A stretch of DNA of 64,000 nt, from assembly GCA_964511535.1 (NCBI GenBank), contig CAZEFW010000008.1, positions 1 to 64,000 on the forward strand, in the 5' to 3' direction. The stretch's first letter is position 1. Each line of letters begins with the position of its first letter. Shown piece after piece: positions 26,860-35,554 of this stretch. The notes under the pieces are model-generated. The model made no database searches, had not been told where the DNA came from, and saw nothing but the letters and a program-made list of their open reading frames with translations. Source of the DNA: CAZCFB01 sp964511535. Its GTDB lineage: Bacteria > Myxococcota_A > Polyangia > GCA-2747355 > CAZCFB01. The position numbers and the translations under genes were made by a program.

Positions 26860-28929
26860 ATGAACAACGGCAACCATTTGATCCTCATTGCCATCGTTGC
26901 ATGCGCCCTGCTGATGACGGCCTGCCCCGACGAAGAAGCAGACAAGACACCGGACGGGAGCGTGGGCCTGGACGGCAAGGTGGCAGACGCGACCGCGGCG
27001 GACGGCGTGAACACAAAGGACAAGGCCGCGCCCGCCAAGGACAAGGCCGCGCCCGCCAAGGACAAGGCCGCGCCCGCCAAGGACAAGGCCGCGCCTGCCA
27101 AGGACAAGGCCGCGCCCGCCAACGACAAGGCCGTGGCGCCAGACAGCAGCACGCCGCCGCCTGCGTCGGGCTGCGTGCCCACCAAGGACGGCTGGTGCTG
27201 GTCCAACCCCGCCCCGCGCCCCTTCAGCCTGCACGATGTCTGGGGCACCGGAACGCAGCTGTTCCTGGTGGGCGACAGCGGGCTGGTTCGCCACCGCAAC
27301 GGGACCACCTGGAGCATGAAGCTGCTCAACACCACCGCTGACCTCAGGGGCGTGTGGGGCAGCAGCGCCACCAACGTCCTGGCGGTGGGGGACAAGGGCG
27401 CCCTGTTCCGCTTCAACGGCACGGCCTGGGTCAAGCAGGCCTCGGTCACCAACACGAACCTCAACGCGGTCTGGGGCAGCGGCCCCAAGGACATCTTCGC
27501 CGTGGGCGCCAAGGGCACCATCCTGCGCTACAACGGCGCCAGCTGGTCTCTGCACACCTCGGGCACGACCAAGGACCTCTACGGCGTGTTCGGCACCGGC
27601 CCCACCAACGTCTACGCCGTGGGCGCCGGTGGCACGGTGCTTCACTACAACGGCAAGGGCTGGTCCAGCACCTTCTCCGGCACGAGCTTCGACCTGCACG
27701 GGATCTGGGGCAGCAGCCCCAAGGAGCTGTACGTCGTCGGAGCCAAGGGCACCATTCGCCGCTACGACGGTCAGTCATGGTCCGCCCAGTACCCTGGCGG
27801 GAGCTTCACCCTGCGCGCGGTGTGGGGCAAGGGCAAGGCCGACATCTGGGCAGCTGGAAGCGGCGGCACCGTCCTGCACTTCAACGGCAGCACCTGGACC
27901 AAGCAGTCCACCGGCACGGGCTTCACCATGGTGGGCCTGCACGGCGCCGGCAGCGCCGGCGTCAGCGCGGTGGGACATGACTCCTACAAGGACAGCGTGC
28001 TGCTGCACAACGGCGGCAAGGGGTGGAGCACCGCCGCCTCCTGGAAGTCGGCGTCGGTGACCAGCGCCCACCTGCAGGACGTGTGGGGCGCCAGCGGCAA
28101 GGATGTCTTCGCCGTCGGGGCCGGCGGGACCATCGTCCACTACGACGGGAAGAAGTGGTCCAAGCAGGCCTCGGGCAGCTCCGCCAAGCTGATCAAGGTG
28201 TGGGGCACAAGCGGCAAGCAGGTCTTCGCGGTGAGCACCGGCGGCGCCGTGCTCGGGTACGACGGCGCCAGCTGGTCCCAGCTCGCCAAGGCCCAGTCCG
28301 GCTGGCTCCTCGACGACGCTTGGTGGGCCAGCAAGACGGCCATGTGGGCCGTGGGAAAGGGCACCAAGAGCGGCGACGACAAGATCATGTTCTTCGACGG
28401 CAAGGCCTGGAAGGTCCAGCACAACCCAAAGACCTTCTACGGCATGATGAGCTTCAACGCCATCTGGGGAGTTAGCGCCTCGGAGGTCTGGGTCGCGGGG
28501 ATCGATCTGCAGAGCCACGAGGGGGTCACGTACCGGTTCGACGGCATCGCCTGGAAGAACGTCAAGGCCAGCCTGACCTACGTGGTCCCCCACCGGCTCT
28601 GGGGGCTGAGCGGCAAGGAGATGTACATGTTGGGCGCGGGCTACAACTCGGGCTCGCCCGACGTCAGGCGCTACGCCAACGGCAAGTGGTCCTACATCAC
28701 CGTGCTCACCAACCCCTTCACCACGCCGGGCTTCAACGCCGTCTGGGGAACCGCGAGCAACAAGTTGTTCTTCGTGGGCGACGAAATCGCCCTGTACGAC
28801 GGCTCCAGCGGAAAGCAGATGGACAACGGCATGGGCAGCGCCATGTACTGGAACGCCGTCTGGGGCGCCGGGCCCAAGGACATCTTCGCCGTGGGCAATA
28901 GCGGGCGCATCGTGCACTACGCTCACTGA
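26860..28929 (+). CDS. Lipoprotein with KDKAAPA linker and beta-propeller-type repeats
   Basis: 689 residues. Lipoprotein signal (ILIAIVACALLMTAC). A charged linker holds about six KDKAAPA heptads. From ~100 onward there are about a dozen ~42-residue units of the form VWGSGPKDIFAVGxxGTILRYNGxxW, giving one or two beta-propellers. Such propeller lipoproteins are abundant and expanded in Myxococcota; the ligand is unknown. It follows rlmN by 12 nt with its own AAAGGA site, so cotranscription is possible, although no functional link is evident. Confidence 0.78.
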   Translation: MNNGNHLILIAIVACALLMTACPDEEADKTPDGSVGLDGKVADATAADGVNTKDKAAPAKDKAAPAKDKAAPAKDKAAPAKDKAAPANDKAVAPDSSTPPPASGCVPTKDGWCWSNPAPRPFSLHDVWGTGTQLFLVGDSGLVRHRNGTTWSMKLLNTTADLRGVWGSSATNVLAVGDKGALFRFNGTAWVKQASVTNTNLNAVWGSGPKDIFAVGAKGTILRYNGASWSLHTSGTTKDLYGVFGTGPTNVYAVGAGGTVLHYNGKGWSSTFSGTSFDLHGIWGSSPKELYVVGAKGTIRRYDGQSWSAQYPGGSFTLRAVWGKGKADIWAAGSGGTVLHFNGSTWTKQSTGTGFTMVGLHGAGSAGVSAVGHDSYKDSVLLHNGGKGWSTAASWKSASVTSAHLQDVWGASGKDVFAVGAGGTIVHYDGKKWSKQASGSSAKLIKVWGTSGKQVFAVSTGGAVLGYDGASWSQLAKAQSGWLLDDAWWASKTAMWAVGKGTKSGDDKIMFFDGKAWKVQHNPKTFYGMMSFNAIWGVSASEVWVAGIDLQSHEGVTYRFDGIAWKNVKASLTYVVPHRLWGLSGKEMYMLGAGYNSGSPDVRRYANGKWSYITVLTNPFTTPGFNAVWGTASNKLFFVGDEIALYDGSSGKQMDNGMGSAMYWNAVWGAGPKDIFAVGNSGRIVHYAH
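27016..27138 (+). repeat. 21-nt in-frame tandem repeat
   Basis: Five near-identical copies of a 21-nt unit (AAGGACAAGGCCGCGCCCGC plus C) and a sixth degenerate copy encode the KDKAAPA linker. Confidence 0.9.
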
Positions 28930-29008
28930 GCGACCTGTTGGCCCCCCGGCTTTCAGTTCAGGCCAAGTTCGGCAATAATACGCACGGCACTGACGTTTCC
29001 AGAGGACC

Positions 29009-29542
29009 ATGATGCTCCCAAGACACCTGCTCGTAGTCTCCCTCGCCACCGTCGTCGCCCTGGCCGCACAGACCGGCTGCTCGGACGATATCGACCACTG
29101 CACCGCCGAAAACGAGGGCACCTACGAGGTGGGCGGGCCGTCCTGCTGCTCCGGCGGCTGCGGCGCCTCGGTGGAGTCGGCCCGCGCTCGCATCTGCAAG
29201 AGCGGCGAGTTCAAGTGCGAGGGCAGCGCGCCGGTGCTGCTGCAGCACTGCGCCTACCAGCGCCAGGCGTGCAAGGTGCGGACGTACTGCAGCGGGTCGG
29301 TGGGCATCGGCAAGACCGAGGACCTGCTGGACAGCGGCAAGGTGCCGGAGATCTGCTGCGACCTGAACTGCAAGGGCAAGAAGGCGTTCTACCGCGTGTG
29401 CAAGGACGGCCTCAAGTTCGAGTGCCCCGCCGGCGCCGTGCCCATCTCACGCTGCAAGGACCCCAACGGCGCCTGCCAGGGCGTGCTCCAGCGCTACCGA
29501 GACAACGGCAACAAGATCCCGGCGGACATGCTGGGTAAGTAG
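29009..29542 (+). CDS. Cysteine-rich lipoprotein
   Basis: 177 residues (176 if the ATG at 29012 is used, which is better spaced from AGAGGA). Lipoprotein signal (VVSLATVVALAAQTGC). The mature part has ~16 Cys, including paired CC motifs (PSCCSGGCGAS, EICCDLNCKGKK), in two halves that look like a duplication: each half has a CC-x-x-x-C block followed by RICKSGEFKCEG or RVCKDGLKFECP. Probably a disulfide-rich secreted domain. I do not recognise the family. Confidence 0.72.
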   Translation: MMLPRHLLVVSLATVVALAAQTGCSDDIDHCTAENEGTYEVGGPSCCSGGCGASVESARARICKSGEFKCEGSAPVLLQHCAYQRQACKVRTYCSGSVGIGKTEDLLDSGKVPEICCDLNCKGKKAFYRVCKDGLKFECPAGAVPISRCKDPNGACQGVLQRYRDNGNKIPADMLGK

Positions 29543-29560
29543 CCCGCCCTTCATCGCGGA

Positions 29561-29577
29561 GCCTCCCGAAGGGAGGC
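29561..29577. terminator. GCCTCCC-GAA-GGGAGGC hairpin
   Basis: A perfect 7-bp stem 19 nt after the upstream stop, with no T tract. It could assist termination between convergent genes. Confidence 0.4.
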
Positions 29578-29642
29578 GAGCAAGGCGGGCTCCGCCGGAG
29601 GCGCGCCGCACGGGCACAGCCAACAGCGCCGCGCGGCTACAG

Positions 29643-29714
29643 ACTTCAGGCTTCAGACTTCAGGTGAAAGTGCCGCGGCCAATTACCCTGAAGCCTGAAG
29701 CCGGAAGCCTGAGG
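29643..29714. repeat. CTTCAGACTTCAGG inverted repeat element, copy 1
   Basis: ACTTCAGGCTTCAGACTTCA on the left and CCTGAAGCCTGAAG on the right flank a core GTGAAAGTGCCG...CCAATTAC. A second copy with the same core lies at 33771-33853. Both sit between convergent genes. Confidence 0.75.
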
Positions 29715-29733
29715 CCGGCGAGCGAAGCGAGCC

Positions 29734-30396
29734 CTACTGCTTGGTGAACTTGATGGAGACGAACGCCCCCTGGGTCTTGTCGAAGCGGTAGGTACGCACC
29801 CCCTTGTCCTCGGTCATCTCCAGCCTCAGCTCGCCGTCGGCGCGCACCTCGCTGAGCAGCGTGTAGGGATCGACCTCGGCCCTGGCGCCGGCCTCCTTGT
29901 TCCAGCAGCGCCCGCCCAGCTCCCCCACCAGCACCAGGGACTCAGCGCGGTAGCGGAAGATCAGGATGCCGCAGACCCACTGCTCGCGAACCATGGTGGC
30001 CACCGGCAACAGGATCAACGGGCGGGCGAAACCGTCCGCCTCCAAGCGCTTGAAGGCGCCCACCCGCTGCACGTTGGTGTGCGCCAGGATCTTGCCCCCC
30101 AGCGGGGCGCGGGTGATCAGCCGGTGGTTCCCGCGCACCACCGCCACCTGGTAGTTGCGGTTCCCCATGTCCACCGCCACCACCGCCTCCTCGCCTGGCA
30201 GGGGATCCATGTCCACCACCAGCGCCTCATTGGCCGGCAGGGCGTCGGCGTTGAACGCCCGTCGCACGAACGCCTCGTCCACCCGGGGCCGCGGCGGCGC
30301 CTCTTCGGTCTGGCTCGCCGCAGGCGGGGGCGCCTTTTTTTCGGGGCAGCCAGCCAGCAGGATCAACGGGAGCAACAGCGTGGGGAGCGCGCGCAT
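29734..30396 (-). CDS. Lipoprotein of unknown function
   Basis: 220 residues. Start at 30396 chosen for GGAGGTCCG upstream and the lipoprotein signal (LLLPLILLAGC). A short Pro/Glu linker is followed by a ~170-residue domain with beta-strand pattern (VVAVDMGNRNYQVAVVRGNH, LILLPVATMVREQWVCGILIFRY, GELRLEMTEDKGVRTYRFD). No motif recognised. A TATCAT hexamer 36 nt upstream (30433-30438, minus) is a possible -10. It is divergent from the kinase gene at 30594. Confidence 0.68.
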   Translation of the reverse strand: MRALPTLLLPLILLAGCPEKKAPPPAASQTEEAPPRPRVDEAFVRRAFNADALPANEALVVDMDPLPGEEAVVAVDMGNRNYQVAVVRGNHRLITRAPLGGKILAHTNVQRVGAFKRLEADGFARPLILLPVATMVREQWVCGILIFRYRAESLVLVGELGGRCWNKEAGARAEVDPYTLLSEVRADGELRLEMTEDKGVRTYRFDKTQGAFVSIKFTKQ

Positions 30397-30593
30397 GGTT
30401 CGGACCTCCATTTTCCAGTGGCGGCAGCGGCCATGATACCAGCGCCGGACAGGCCACACACGGATCCATTTTGCTCGCCCCGCACCTCAAATGCTGGCAA
30501 AATCATGGCGGTAATATGTGCCTGGTCAGGTTCGTCCCGGTGTGGGGATGTCGTTCACCGGTGCGGCCGTGGTGTCAGGCCATGGGAAGAGGA

Positions 30594-32780
30594 ATGGTCG
30601 AACAGTCTCAGCCAGTCCAGTTCGGAAGGTTCCTGCTCACGGAGCGGATCGCCGTCGGCGGTATGGCCGAGATCTTCCTCGCCAAGGTTCAGGGCGCCAT
30701 GGGCTTCGAGAAGTCCATGGTGATCAAGCGCATCCTGCCGCAGTACGCCGACGACCAGGAGTTCCTGCGCATGTTCGTCACGGAGGCCAAGCTGGTGTGC
30801 CAGCTCGAGCACCCGAACATCGTGCAGGTCCACGAGCTGGGCGAGGCGGACGGCCAGTACTACATCGCCATGGAGACAGTGGCCGGGGTGGACGCGCGGG
30901 AGCTGTGGCGCACCCTGGCCCGCAAGCGCCAGCGCCTGCCCGGCGTGCTGTCGCTGTACATCGTGGCGGAGTTCCTCAAGGGGCTGGACTACGCTCACCG
31001 CGCCGTGGGCCCCGACGGCAAGCTGCTCGGCGTGGTCCACCGGGACATCTCACCGTCCAACGTGATGATCTCCTTCCGCGGGGACGTGAAGATCGGCGAC
31101 TTCGGCATCGCCATGGTGGAGCACGAGTCCCGCACCCAGGCCGGCGTGCTCAAGGGCAAGTACGGCTACATGTCTCCCGAGCAAGTGGCGGGGGTCAAGA
31201 TGGACCACCGCTCGGACCTCTTCTCTGCGGGCACCGTGCTCACCGAGCTGCTGCTGGGCCGCCGGCTCTTCCTGGGGCGAAACGACTTCGAGACCCTGGA
31301 CAAGGTGCTCAACGTGCGGCTGGACGTGCTGAAGGACAACAGCGACGCCCTGCCCGCCGAGGTCATCGCGATCCTGAACCGGGCGCTGCAGCGGGAGCCT
31401 CACGAGCGCTTCCAGTCGGCGCGCGATTTCCACGACGCCATCATGGAGCTGCTCTACAGCCAGGGAAAGCGCATCACCAACGAGACCCTGGCCGCATTCA
31501 TGGCCCAGCATGTGGTGCCGTACCTGAGGCGGCCCAACCTCTCGGACGTCTCGCTGTCCGGGCTCTACCCCAAGGCCAAGGCCAAGGGGGCGCCGGTGGT
31601 CGAGCCCCCGGTGATGCCCGACATGAAGCAGGCCAGCGACGACGGCGAGCCCCAGGCCATGGAGCCGGAGCCGGGCGCCGCCGAGGAGCTGCCGCCCAAG
31701 ACCGACAGCCAGCCTGCGGCCGAGCCGGAGTACCAGGAGGAGAGCGAGCCCTCCTTCGAGGCGGCCCTGACCGCGCCCGTCAAGGCGCTCGACCTGGATC
31801 CCCAGGACATCGTCTCCGAAGAGGGCGCCTCCCTGGACATGCTCGACACCGGCGAGCTCGACCTGGAGAGCGACCCGGGCATCGACACCGGCAGCCAGAG
31901 CATCGCTGGCAGCAGGCGGCCCAGCGTCCTCGTTCACCAGGTCTTGACCGACGCCGACCGCCCCAGCTCGGACAAGCTGCCCGACTTCCGCGGCAAGCTC
32001 TCCACCCGCTCGGTGGCCAAGGTGTTGTTTCGATTCTTCGTGGTGAGCGAGAGCGGCCTGCTCACCATGACCGGCCCCCACGCCGGCGGCCAGCGCGGCG
32101 AGCTGGTGCACTGGATTCACAAGGAGCGGACCGAGCGTGGGTGGGAGGGGCCGGCTCCCCGCAGGGCAGATCAGCACACCTGCGAGCTTCACTTCAGCAA
32201 CGGCAAGCCGAACCTCGCCTCCGCAGATCGCACGGAGGAGGAGGTGGTGGCCTTCCTGGTGCAGACCGGCGTCGTCACGCGGGACCAGGTGGCCGAGGCC
32301 ATCGAGGAGAAGCCGAAGCGCCACCTGATCCCGGCGCTGGTGGTGCTCGAGCACCTCGGCCCGCTGCAGGTCTCCCGGCACATCACCGAGTACGTGCTCA
32401 ACTCGGTGGTGGACACCTTCTCATGGCACGACGGCAGCTTCGCGTTCTACCGCGATCGGAGCTGCTCCAGCGAGGCGTTCCCCATCGGCCAGGGCGGCAT
32501 GCAGCTGATCCTGCGCGGGGTGGAGGCCATGGGCGAGGAGCTGCTGGACGGCTACCTGAAGGGGCTCACCAGCAAGCGCGTGGCGCCGAACCGCACCCCG
32601 CCCATGTGGATCGGCGCCTTCAAGCCGGACGCTGCAATGAGCGCCGTATATCGCGCCGCAGGTGAGTCGCCCACCGTGGGCGAGCTGGTCTCGCGTTGCG
32701 TACGAGACGGGGATTCGCTGCGGGTCAAGCAGTCGCTCTACCTGCTCATCGAGTGCGACATGGTGCTGCTGGGGAGCTAG
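30594..32780 (+). CDS. Ser/Thr protein kinase with C-terminal DUF4388-like domain
   Basis: 728 residues; the ATG at 30594 has AAGAGGA upstream. The kinase domain (~14-285) is complete: glycine loop AVGGMAEIFLAK, VAIK-type Lys (MVIKRI), HRDISPSN catalytic loop (~150), DFG (GDFGIA, ~169) and GYMSPEQ. The HRDISPSN wording is typical of Myxococcota. An acidic, Pro/Glu-rich linker (~340-440) precedes a C-terminal region (~460-690) with LHFSNGKPNLASA, EEEVVAFLVQTGVV and WHDGSFAFYRD, resembling DUF4388/PATAN regulatory domains. No transmembrane segment. Substrates are unknown; the FHA-sigma54 activators in this window are the kind of partner such kinases control. Confidence 0.88.
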   Translation: MVEQSQPVQFGRFLLTERIAVGGMAEIFLAKVQGAMGFEKSMVIKRILPQYADDQEFLRMFVTEAKLVCQLEHPNIVQVHELGEADGQYYIAMETVAGVDARELWRTLARKRQRLPGVLSLYIVAEFLKGLDYAHRAVGPDGKLLGVVHRDISPSNVMISFRGDVKIGDFGIAMVEHESRTQAGVLKGKYGYMSPEQVAGVKMDHRSDLFSAGTVLTELLLGRRLFLGRNDFETLDKVLNVRLDVLKDNSDALPAEVIAILNRALQREPHERFQSARDFHDAIMELLYSQGKRITNETLAAFMAQHVVPYLRRPNLSDVSLSGLYPKAKAKGAPVVEPPVMPDMKQASDDGEPQAMEPEPGAAEELPPKTDSQPAAEPEYQEESEPSFEAALTAPVKALDLDPQDIVSEEGASLDMLDTGELDLESDPGIDTGSQSIAGSRRPSVLVHQVLTDADRPSSDKLPDFRGKLSTRSVAKVLFRFFVVSESGLLTMTGPHAGGQRGELVHWIHKERTERGWEGPAPRRADQHTCELHFSNGKPNLASADRTEEEVVAFLVQTGVVTRDQVAEAIEEKPKRHLIPALVVLEHLGPLQVSRHITEYVLNSVVDTFSWHDGSFAFYRDRSCSSEAFPIGQGGMQLILRGVEAMGEELLDGYLKGLTSKRVAPNRTPPMWIGAFKPDAAMSAVYRAAGESPTVGELVSRCVRDGDSLRVKQSLYLLIECDMVLLGS

Positions 32781-32783
32781 CCG

Positions 32784-33173
32784 CTAGACCTCCTGGCCCA
32801 GGCCGACGTCCTCGAGCTCCTCACGCCTCCGCCCGGCCCGGAACGCGCCCGCGGTCACCAGCAAGCAAGCCAGGGTGACGACGACGAAGGCGAGCACCAG
32901 GTTGTTGAGGGACTCGCGCAGCCCCACCAGAAAGAGCCAACGCTCGCCGTCCTCCACCCGGCTGATGTAGCGCACCGAGTTCTGCACGCCGGTCAGCGCC
33001 CCGAGGAACCCGCTGAGCACCGTGGCGACGGAGAAGCCCACCACCAGTGCGTAGCGGCTGCGGCGAGGTTTGACCGCGTAGATGAGCGAGAGGACCAGGG
33101 CCACGCCGCCGAAGGCGAGCACCGGCCAGATTCCCCACCCGGCTTCATGCATGTACAGCTTCAGGGACTCCAT
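32784..33173 (-). CDS. Small three-helix membrane protein
   Basis: 129 residues with three hydrophobic segments (~15-35, 42-62, 88-110). It begins MESLKLYMHEAGWGIWPVLAFGG and ends in a basic then acidic tail. GGAGGTAATACC precedes the ATG. The layout faintly resembles the first part of MotA/TolQ/ExbB-type proton channel subunits, but no key residue supports this. It is convergent with the kinase gene with only 3 nt between the ends. Confidence 0.65.
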   Translation of the reverse strand: MESLKLYMHEAGWGIWPVLAFGGVALVLSLIYAVKPRRSRYALVVGFSVATVLSGFLGALTGVQNSVRYISRVEDGERWLFLVGLRESLNNLVLAFVVVTLACLLVTAGAFRAGRRREELEDVGLGQEV

Positions 33174-33240
33174 GGGGTATTACCTCCGTTGTGGTCATGA
33201 ACGGTCCGACAGTGGCGGCTCAAGAATGTTCCGTTCGTGC

Positions 33241-33246
33241 TAGCCT
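33241..33246 (+). promoter_or_regulatory. -10-like hexamer TAGCCT, 6 nt before ATG
   Basis: TAGCCT ends 6 nt before the ATG at 33253; no Shine-Dalgarno sequence. Confidence 0.45.
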
Positions 33247-33252
33247 CGACCC

Positions 33253-33768
33253 ATGAGCGACTGGATCCTGACCTTCACCGGCAAGCAGTTCACCCCCAGC
33301 GACCCGCGCCCGGAGCTGTTCGACATCCGCGACGTGGCCCACTCCCTGAGCCTGCTGTGCCGCTACAACGGGCACTGCACCAGCTTCTATTCGGTGGCCG
33401 AGCACTCGGTGCGGGTGTCGCAAATCTGCACCGAGCAGCACCAGCGCTGGGGCCTGCTGCACGACCTCGGCGAGGCTTACCTGGGCGACCTGCCGCGGCC
33501 GATCAAGGGCGACTTCCCCCGCTTCGTGCAGTACGAGGAGGCGCTGCTGGAGATGGCCGCCGGCGTCTTCGACCTGAGCTGGCCCATGCCGCCCGAGGTG
33601 AAGGTGGCCGACGACAAGCTGCTGGCCACGGAGTTCCGCGACCTGATGGTGGACCAGTCATACCTCAAGCTGCTGGCGCAGGACCCGCTGCCAGGCAAGA
33701 TCGAGCCCATGGGCCCCGAAGCGGCGGAGCGAGCGTTTCTGGAGAGGTACGCGGAGCTCACGCAATAG
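33253..33768 (+). CDS. HD-domain phosphohydrolase (5'-nucleotidase YfbR-like)
   Basis: 171 residues, all one HD domain. Metal ligands are visible: His in RYNGHCTSFYSVAEHSVRV, the His-Asp pair in LLHDLGEAYLGDLP, and a distal Asp in KVADDKLLATEFRDL. The DLPRPIKGDF block after the HD motif is typical of small phosphohydrolases acting on deoxynucleotides. It opens with an LTFTGKQFTPSDP strand seen in this subfamily. The exact nucleotide substrate is not determined. Confidence 0.8.
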   Translation: MSDWILTFTGKQFTPSDPRPELFDIRDVAHSLSLLCRYNGHCTSFYSVAEHSVRVSQICTEQHQRWGLLHDLGEAYLGDLPRPIKGDFPRFVQYEEALLEMAAGVFDLSWPMPPEVKVADDKLLATEFRDLMVDQSYLKLLAQDPLPGKIEPMGPEAAERAFLERYAELTQ

Positions 33769-33770
33769 AA

Positions 33771-33853
33771 CAGGCTTCAGACTTCGGACTTCAGGCATCA
33801 GGTTGAAGTGCCGTGCCAATTACCCTGAAGCCTGAGGCCTGAAGCCTGAAGCC
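33771..33853. repeat. CTTCAGACTTCAGG inverted repeat element, copy 2
   Basis: CAGGCTTCAGACTTC... on the left, core GTTGAAGTGCCG..CCAATTAC, and CCTGAAGCCTGAGGCCTGAA on the right. Same design as copy 1 at 29643-29714. Confidence 0.75.
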
Positions 33854-33854
33854 A

Positions 33855-33873
33855 GCGGTCGCGCAGCGACCGC
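33855..33873 (-). terminator. Hairpin after the CYTH/CHAD gene
   Basis: Perfect 8-bp stem GCGGTCGC / GCGACCGC with a 3-nt loop, directly after the stop of the minus-strand gene ending at 33876. No T tract follows. Confidence 0.4.
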
Positions 33874-33875
33874 GC

Positions 33876-35528
33876 CTACCGCTTGCGCACCCTCGCGGCC
33901 TGCTTGGCTGCCCTGGCGCGCTTCTCTGCTTTTCGCCGCTGCTTGTCCAGCTTGCGCTCCAGCTTCAGCGCGCGCCGCTCGGGCTCGGCGATGATCGCCT
34001 TGACCGCCCCCTTGCCGCCGAGCTCATCGAACGCGCCGCGCACGTTGGCCTCCGCTGCCTCCGCAGTGAGCCGGCTGTAGACCTCCAGCCGCCCCAGCAC
34101 GTTGAGGTAAGCCGGCGAGCCGGTTCCCTCCAGCGCCTCCCGCCGCAGCCGCTCCGCCTGCTCGCCCAGCACGCAGGCGTCGTTGAACAGACCCAGCAGA
34201 TCCTGAAACCGCGCCAGCCGCTTGACCGTCTTCTTGAACTCCGGGCCGAACAGGGGCGCGAAGAACTCCGCCACGTAGCGCAGCTTCTTGCCCTTGATGC
34301 GCAGCTCGTGCACCAGCTCCACGTCCTTGCTCCTGGTGCACTTTTTGGCTGCCTTGAGCACCTGGCGGCCCCGCCGCCCCACCATCTCGCGGGCCAGCAT
34401 CAGCGCGGGCCGCCGCCCGGGGTGGTTCGCCGGCCGCCGCGGGGTGGCGCCGAAGATCTTCTCCGCCTTCGCGCACAGCCGCTGGTACCGCACCGACTCC
34501 ACCGCGCGCAGCATGCGCTCCCGCGCCGCCCGGTGCTCCGCCTCGAGGACCTGCTCGAGCTCGTCCCACCCCTGCTCCGGCTCCGGCCCGAGCCGCGCCC
34601 GGTGCGTGCGGAGGTCGAGCAGCTGCACGTCCAGGTCGCGCACCTCGCCGAGCACCGCTGCCAGCCAGCGCAGGTTCCGCTGCATGTAGTCTTGCTCGGC
34701 CTGGTTGAAGCAGCACTCGAAGGCGCGCAGGGCCGCGCGCAGCCGCCGCGTGGCCACCCGCATCTTGTGCAGGTACTCCAGGTCGAGCCCCACGCGGGTG
34801 CCCCCCTCGTAGCCGCGCACGGTCTGCCACTGCTGCATGCACACCCCCCGGGCCGCCTCGTCCGAGGCGGTGGTGGCCTCGAACCGGTAGGCCGGCGCCG
34901 CCGGCGCGTAGGGCTGCAGGCCCAGCAGCTTCATGGAGCGGCGGTGCTTGCTGATCCCCCCCGGCGACAGGCCCTCGACCTTCAACATCACGTCCATCAG
35001 CAGCTCGAAGTCGGCCTCGGCCCCGCCCGCGTATTCCAGCTCCACCTCGACGAAGCCGGGCCCCTTGCGCTTGCCCGGCAGCAGGGCCATGGCCTCGTCG
35101 ATGTCGAGCACCGCCTCGCCGCCCGACGGTCCGGTGATCTTGTAGGTGGTGCGGGTGCGCTTGACCTCCAGCTCCGGCACGGGGTAGCCCACCAGCTTCG
35201 CCTGCAGGTTCCCCTCCACCAGCTTTCGGATGGCGCGGCCCGGATCCGCCCCCCGGGGCAGCGCCTCCTTGAACTCCTGCCGCTTGACCACCAGCTCCGG
35301 GATGATCAGCACCGGCTTGACCTGCACGCTCACCTTGCGCCCGTCGCGGCGGTGCCGCGCGGCGAGGCCGGCCCTGGCCAGGCTGCGGCTGCGGGTGTCC
35401 ATGTAGATGTCCCGCACGGTCCGGGCGTGGGGCGCAGACAGCTCCGCCACCGCGGCCAGCGCCGCGGCCAGGGTGTCCTTGTCGAACGCCTCGTCTCCGA
35501 TGAGCTTCAGTTCCTGTTCCAGTTCCAT
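33876..35528 (-). CDS. CYTH-CHAD domain protein (polyphosphate-associated)
   Basis: 550 residues. N-terminal CYTH domain (~1-205) with the diagnostic ExExK motif (EQELK, residues 4-8) and later acidic/basic strands (SVQVKPV, VEVELEY) for triphosphate and metal binding. C-terminal CHAD domain (~225-520) of helical repeats rich in conserved His and Arg (YLHKMRVATRRLRAALRAF; ELVHELRIKGKKLRYVAEFF), which binds polyphosphate. It ends in a Lys/Arg tail. CYTH enzymes hydrolyse triphosphates such as PPPi; CHAD targets proteins to polyP granules. It is third in an operon after ppx and ppk, which supports that role. Confidence 0.9.
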   Translation of the reverse strand: MELEQELKLIGDEAFDKDTLAAALAAVAELSAPHARTVRDIYMDTRSRSLARAGLAARHRRDGRKVSVQVKPVLIIPELVVKRQEFKEALPRGADPGRAIRKLVEGNLQAKLVGYPVPELEVKRTRTTYKITGPSGGEAVLDIDEAMALLPGKRKGPGFVEVELEYAGGAEADFELLMDVMLKVEGLSPGGISKHRRSMKLLGLQPYAPAAPAYRFEATTASDEAARGVCMQQWQTVRGYEGGTRVGLDLEYLHKMRVATRRLRAALRAFECCFNQAEQDYMQRNLRWLAAVLGEVRDLDVQLLDLRTHRARLGPEPEQGWDELEQVLEAEHRAARERMLRAVESVRYQRLCAKAEKIFGATPRRPANHPGRRPALMLAREMVGRRGRQVLKAAKKCTRSKDVELVHELRIKGKKLRYVAEFFAPLFGPEFKKTVKRLARFQDLLGLFNDACVLGEQAERLRREALEGTGSPAYLNVLGRLEVYSRLTAEAAEANVRGAFDELGGKGAVKAIIAEPERRALKLERKLDKQRRKAEKRARAAKQAARVRKR

Positions 35529-35554
35529 GTGTCGTCCTCCGCGGGTGCGGGCTG

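Noticed and set aside
29714..29733. GGCGAGCGAAGCGAGCC as a hairpin
   Set aside because: The two halves are similar but not complementary beyond 3 bp.
32784..33173. MotA/ExbB/TolQ channel subunit
   Set aside because: Only the number of helices agrees; no conserved channel residues are visible.
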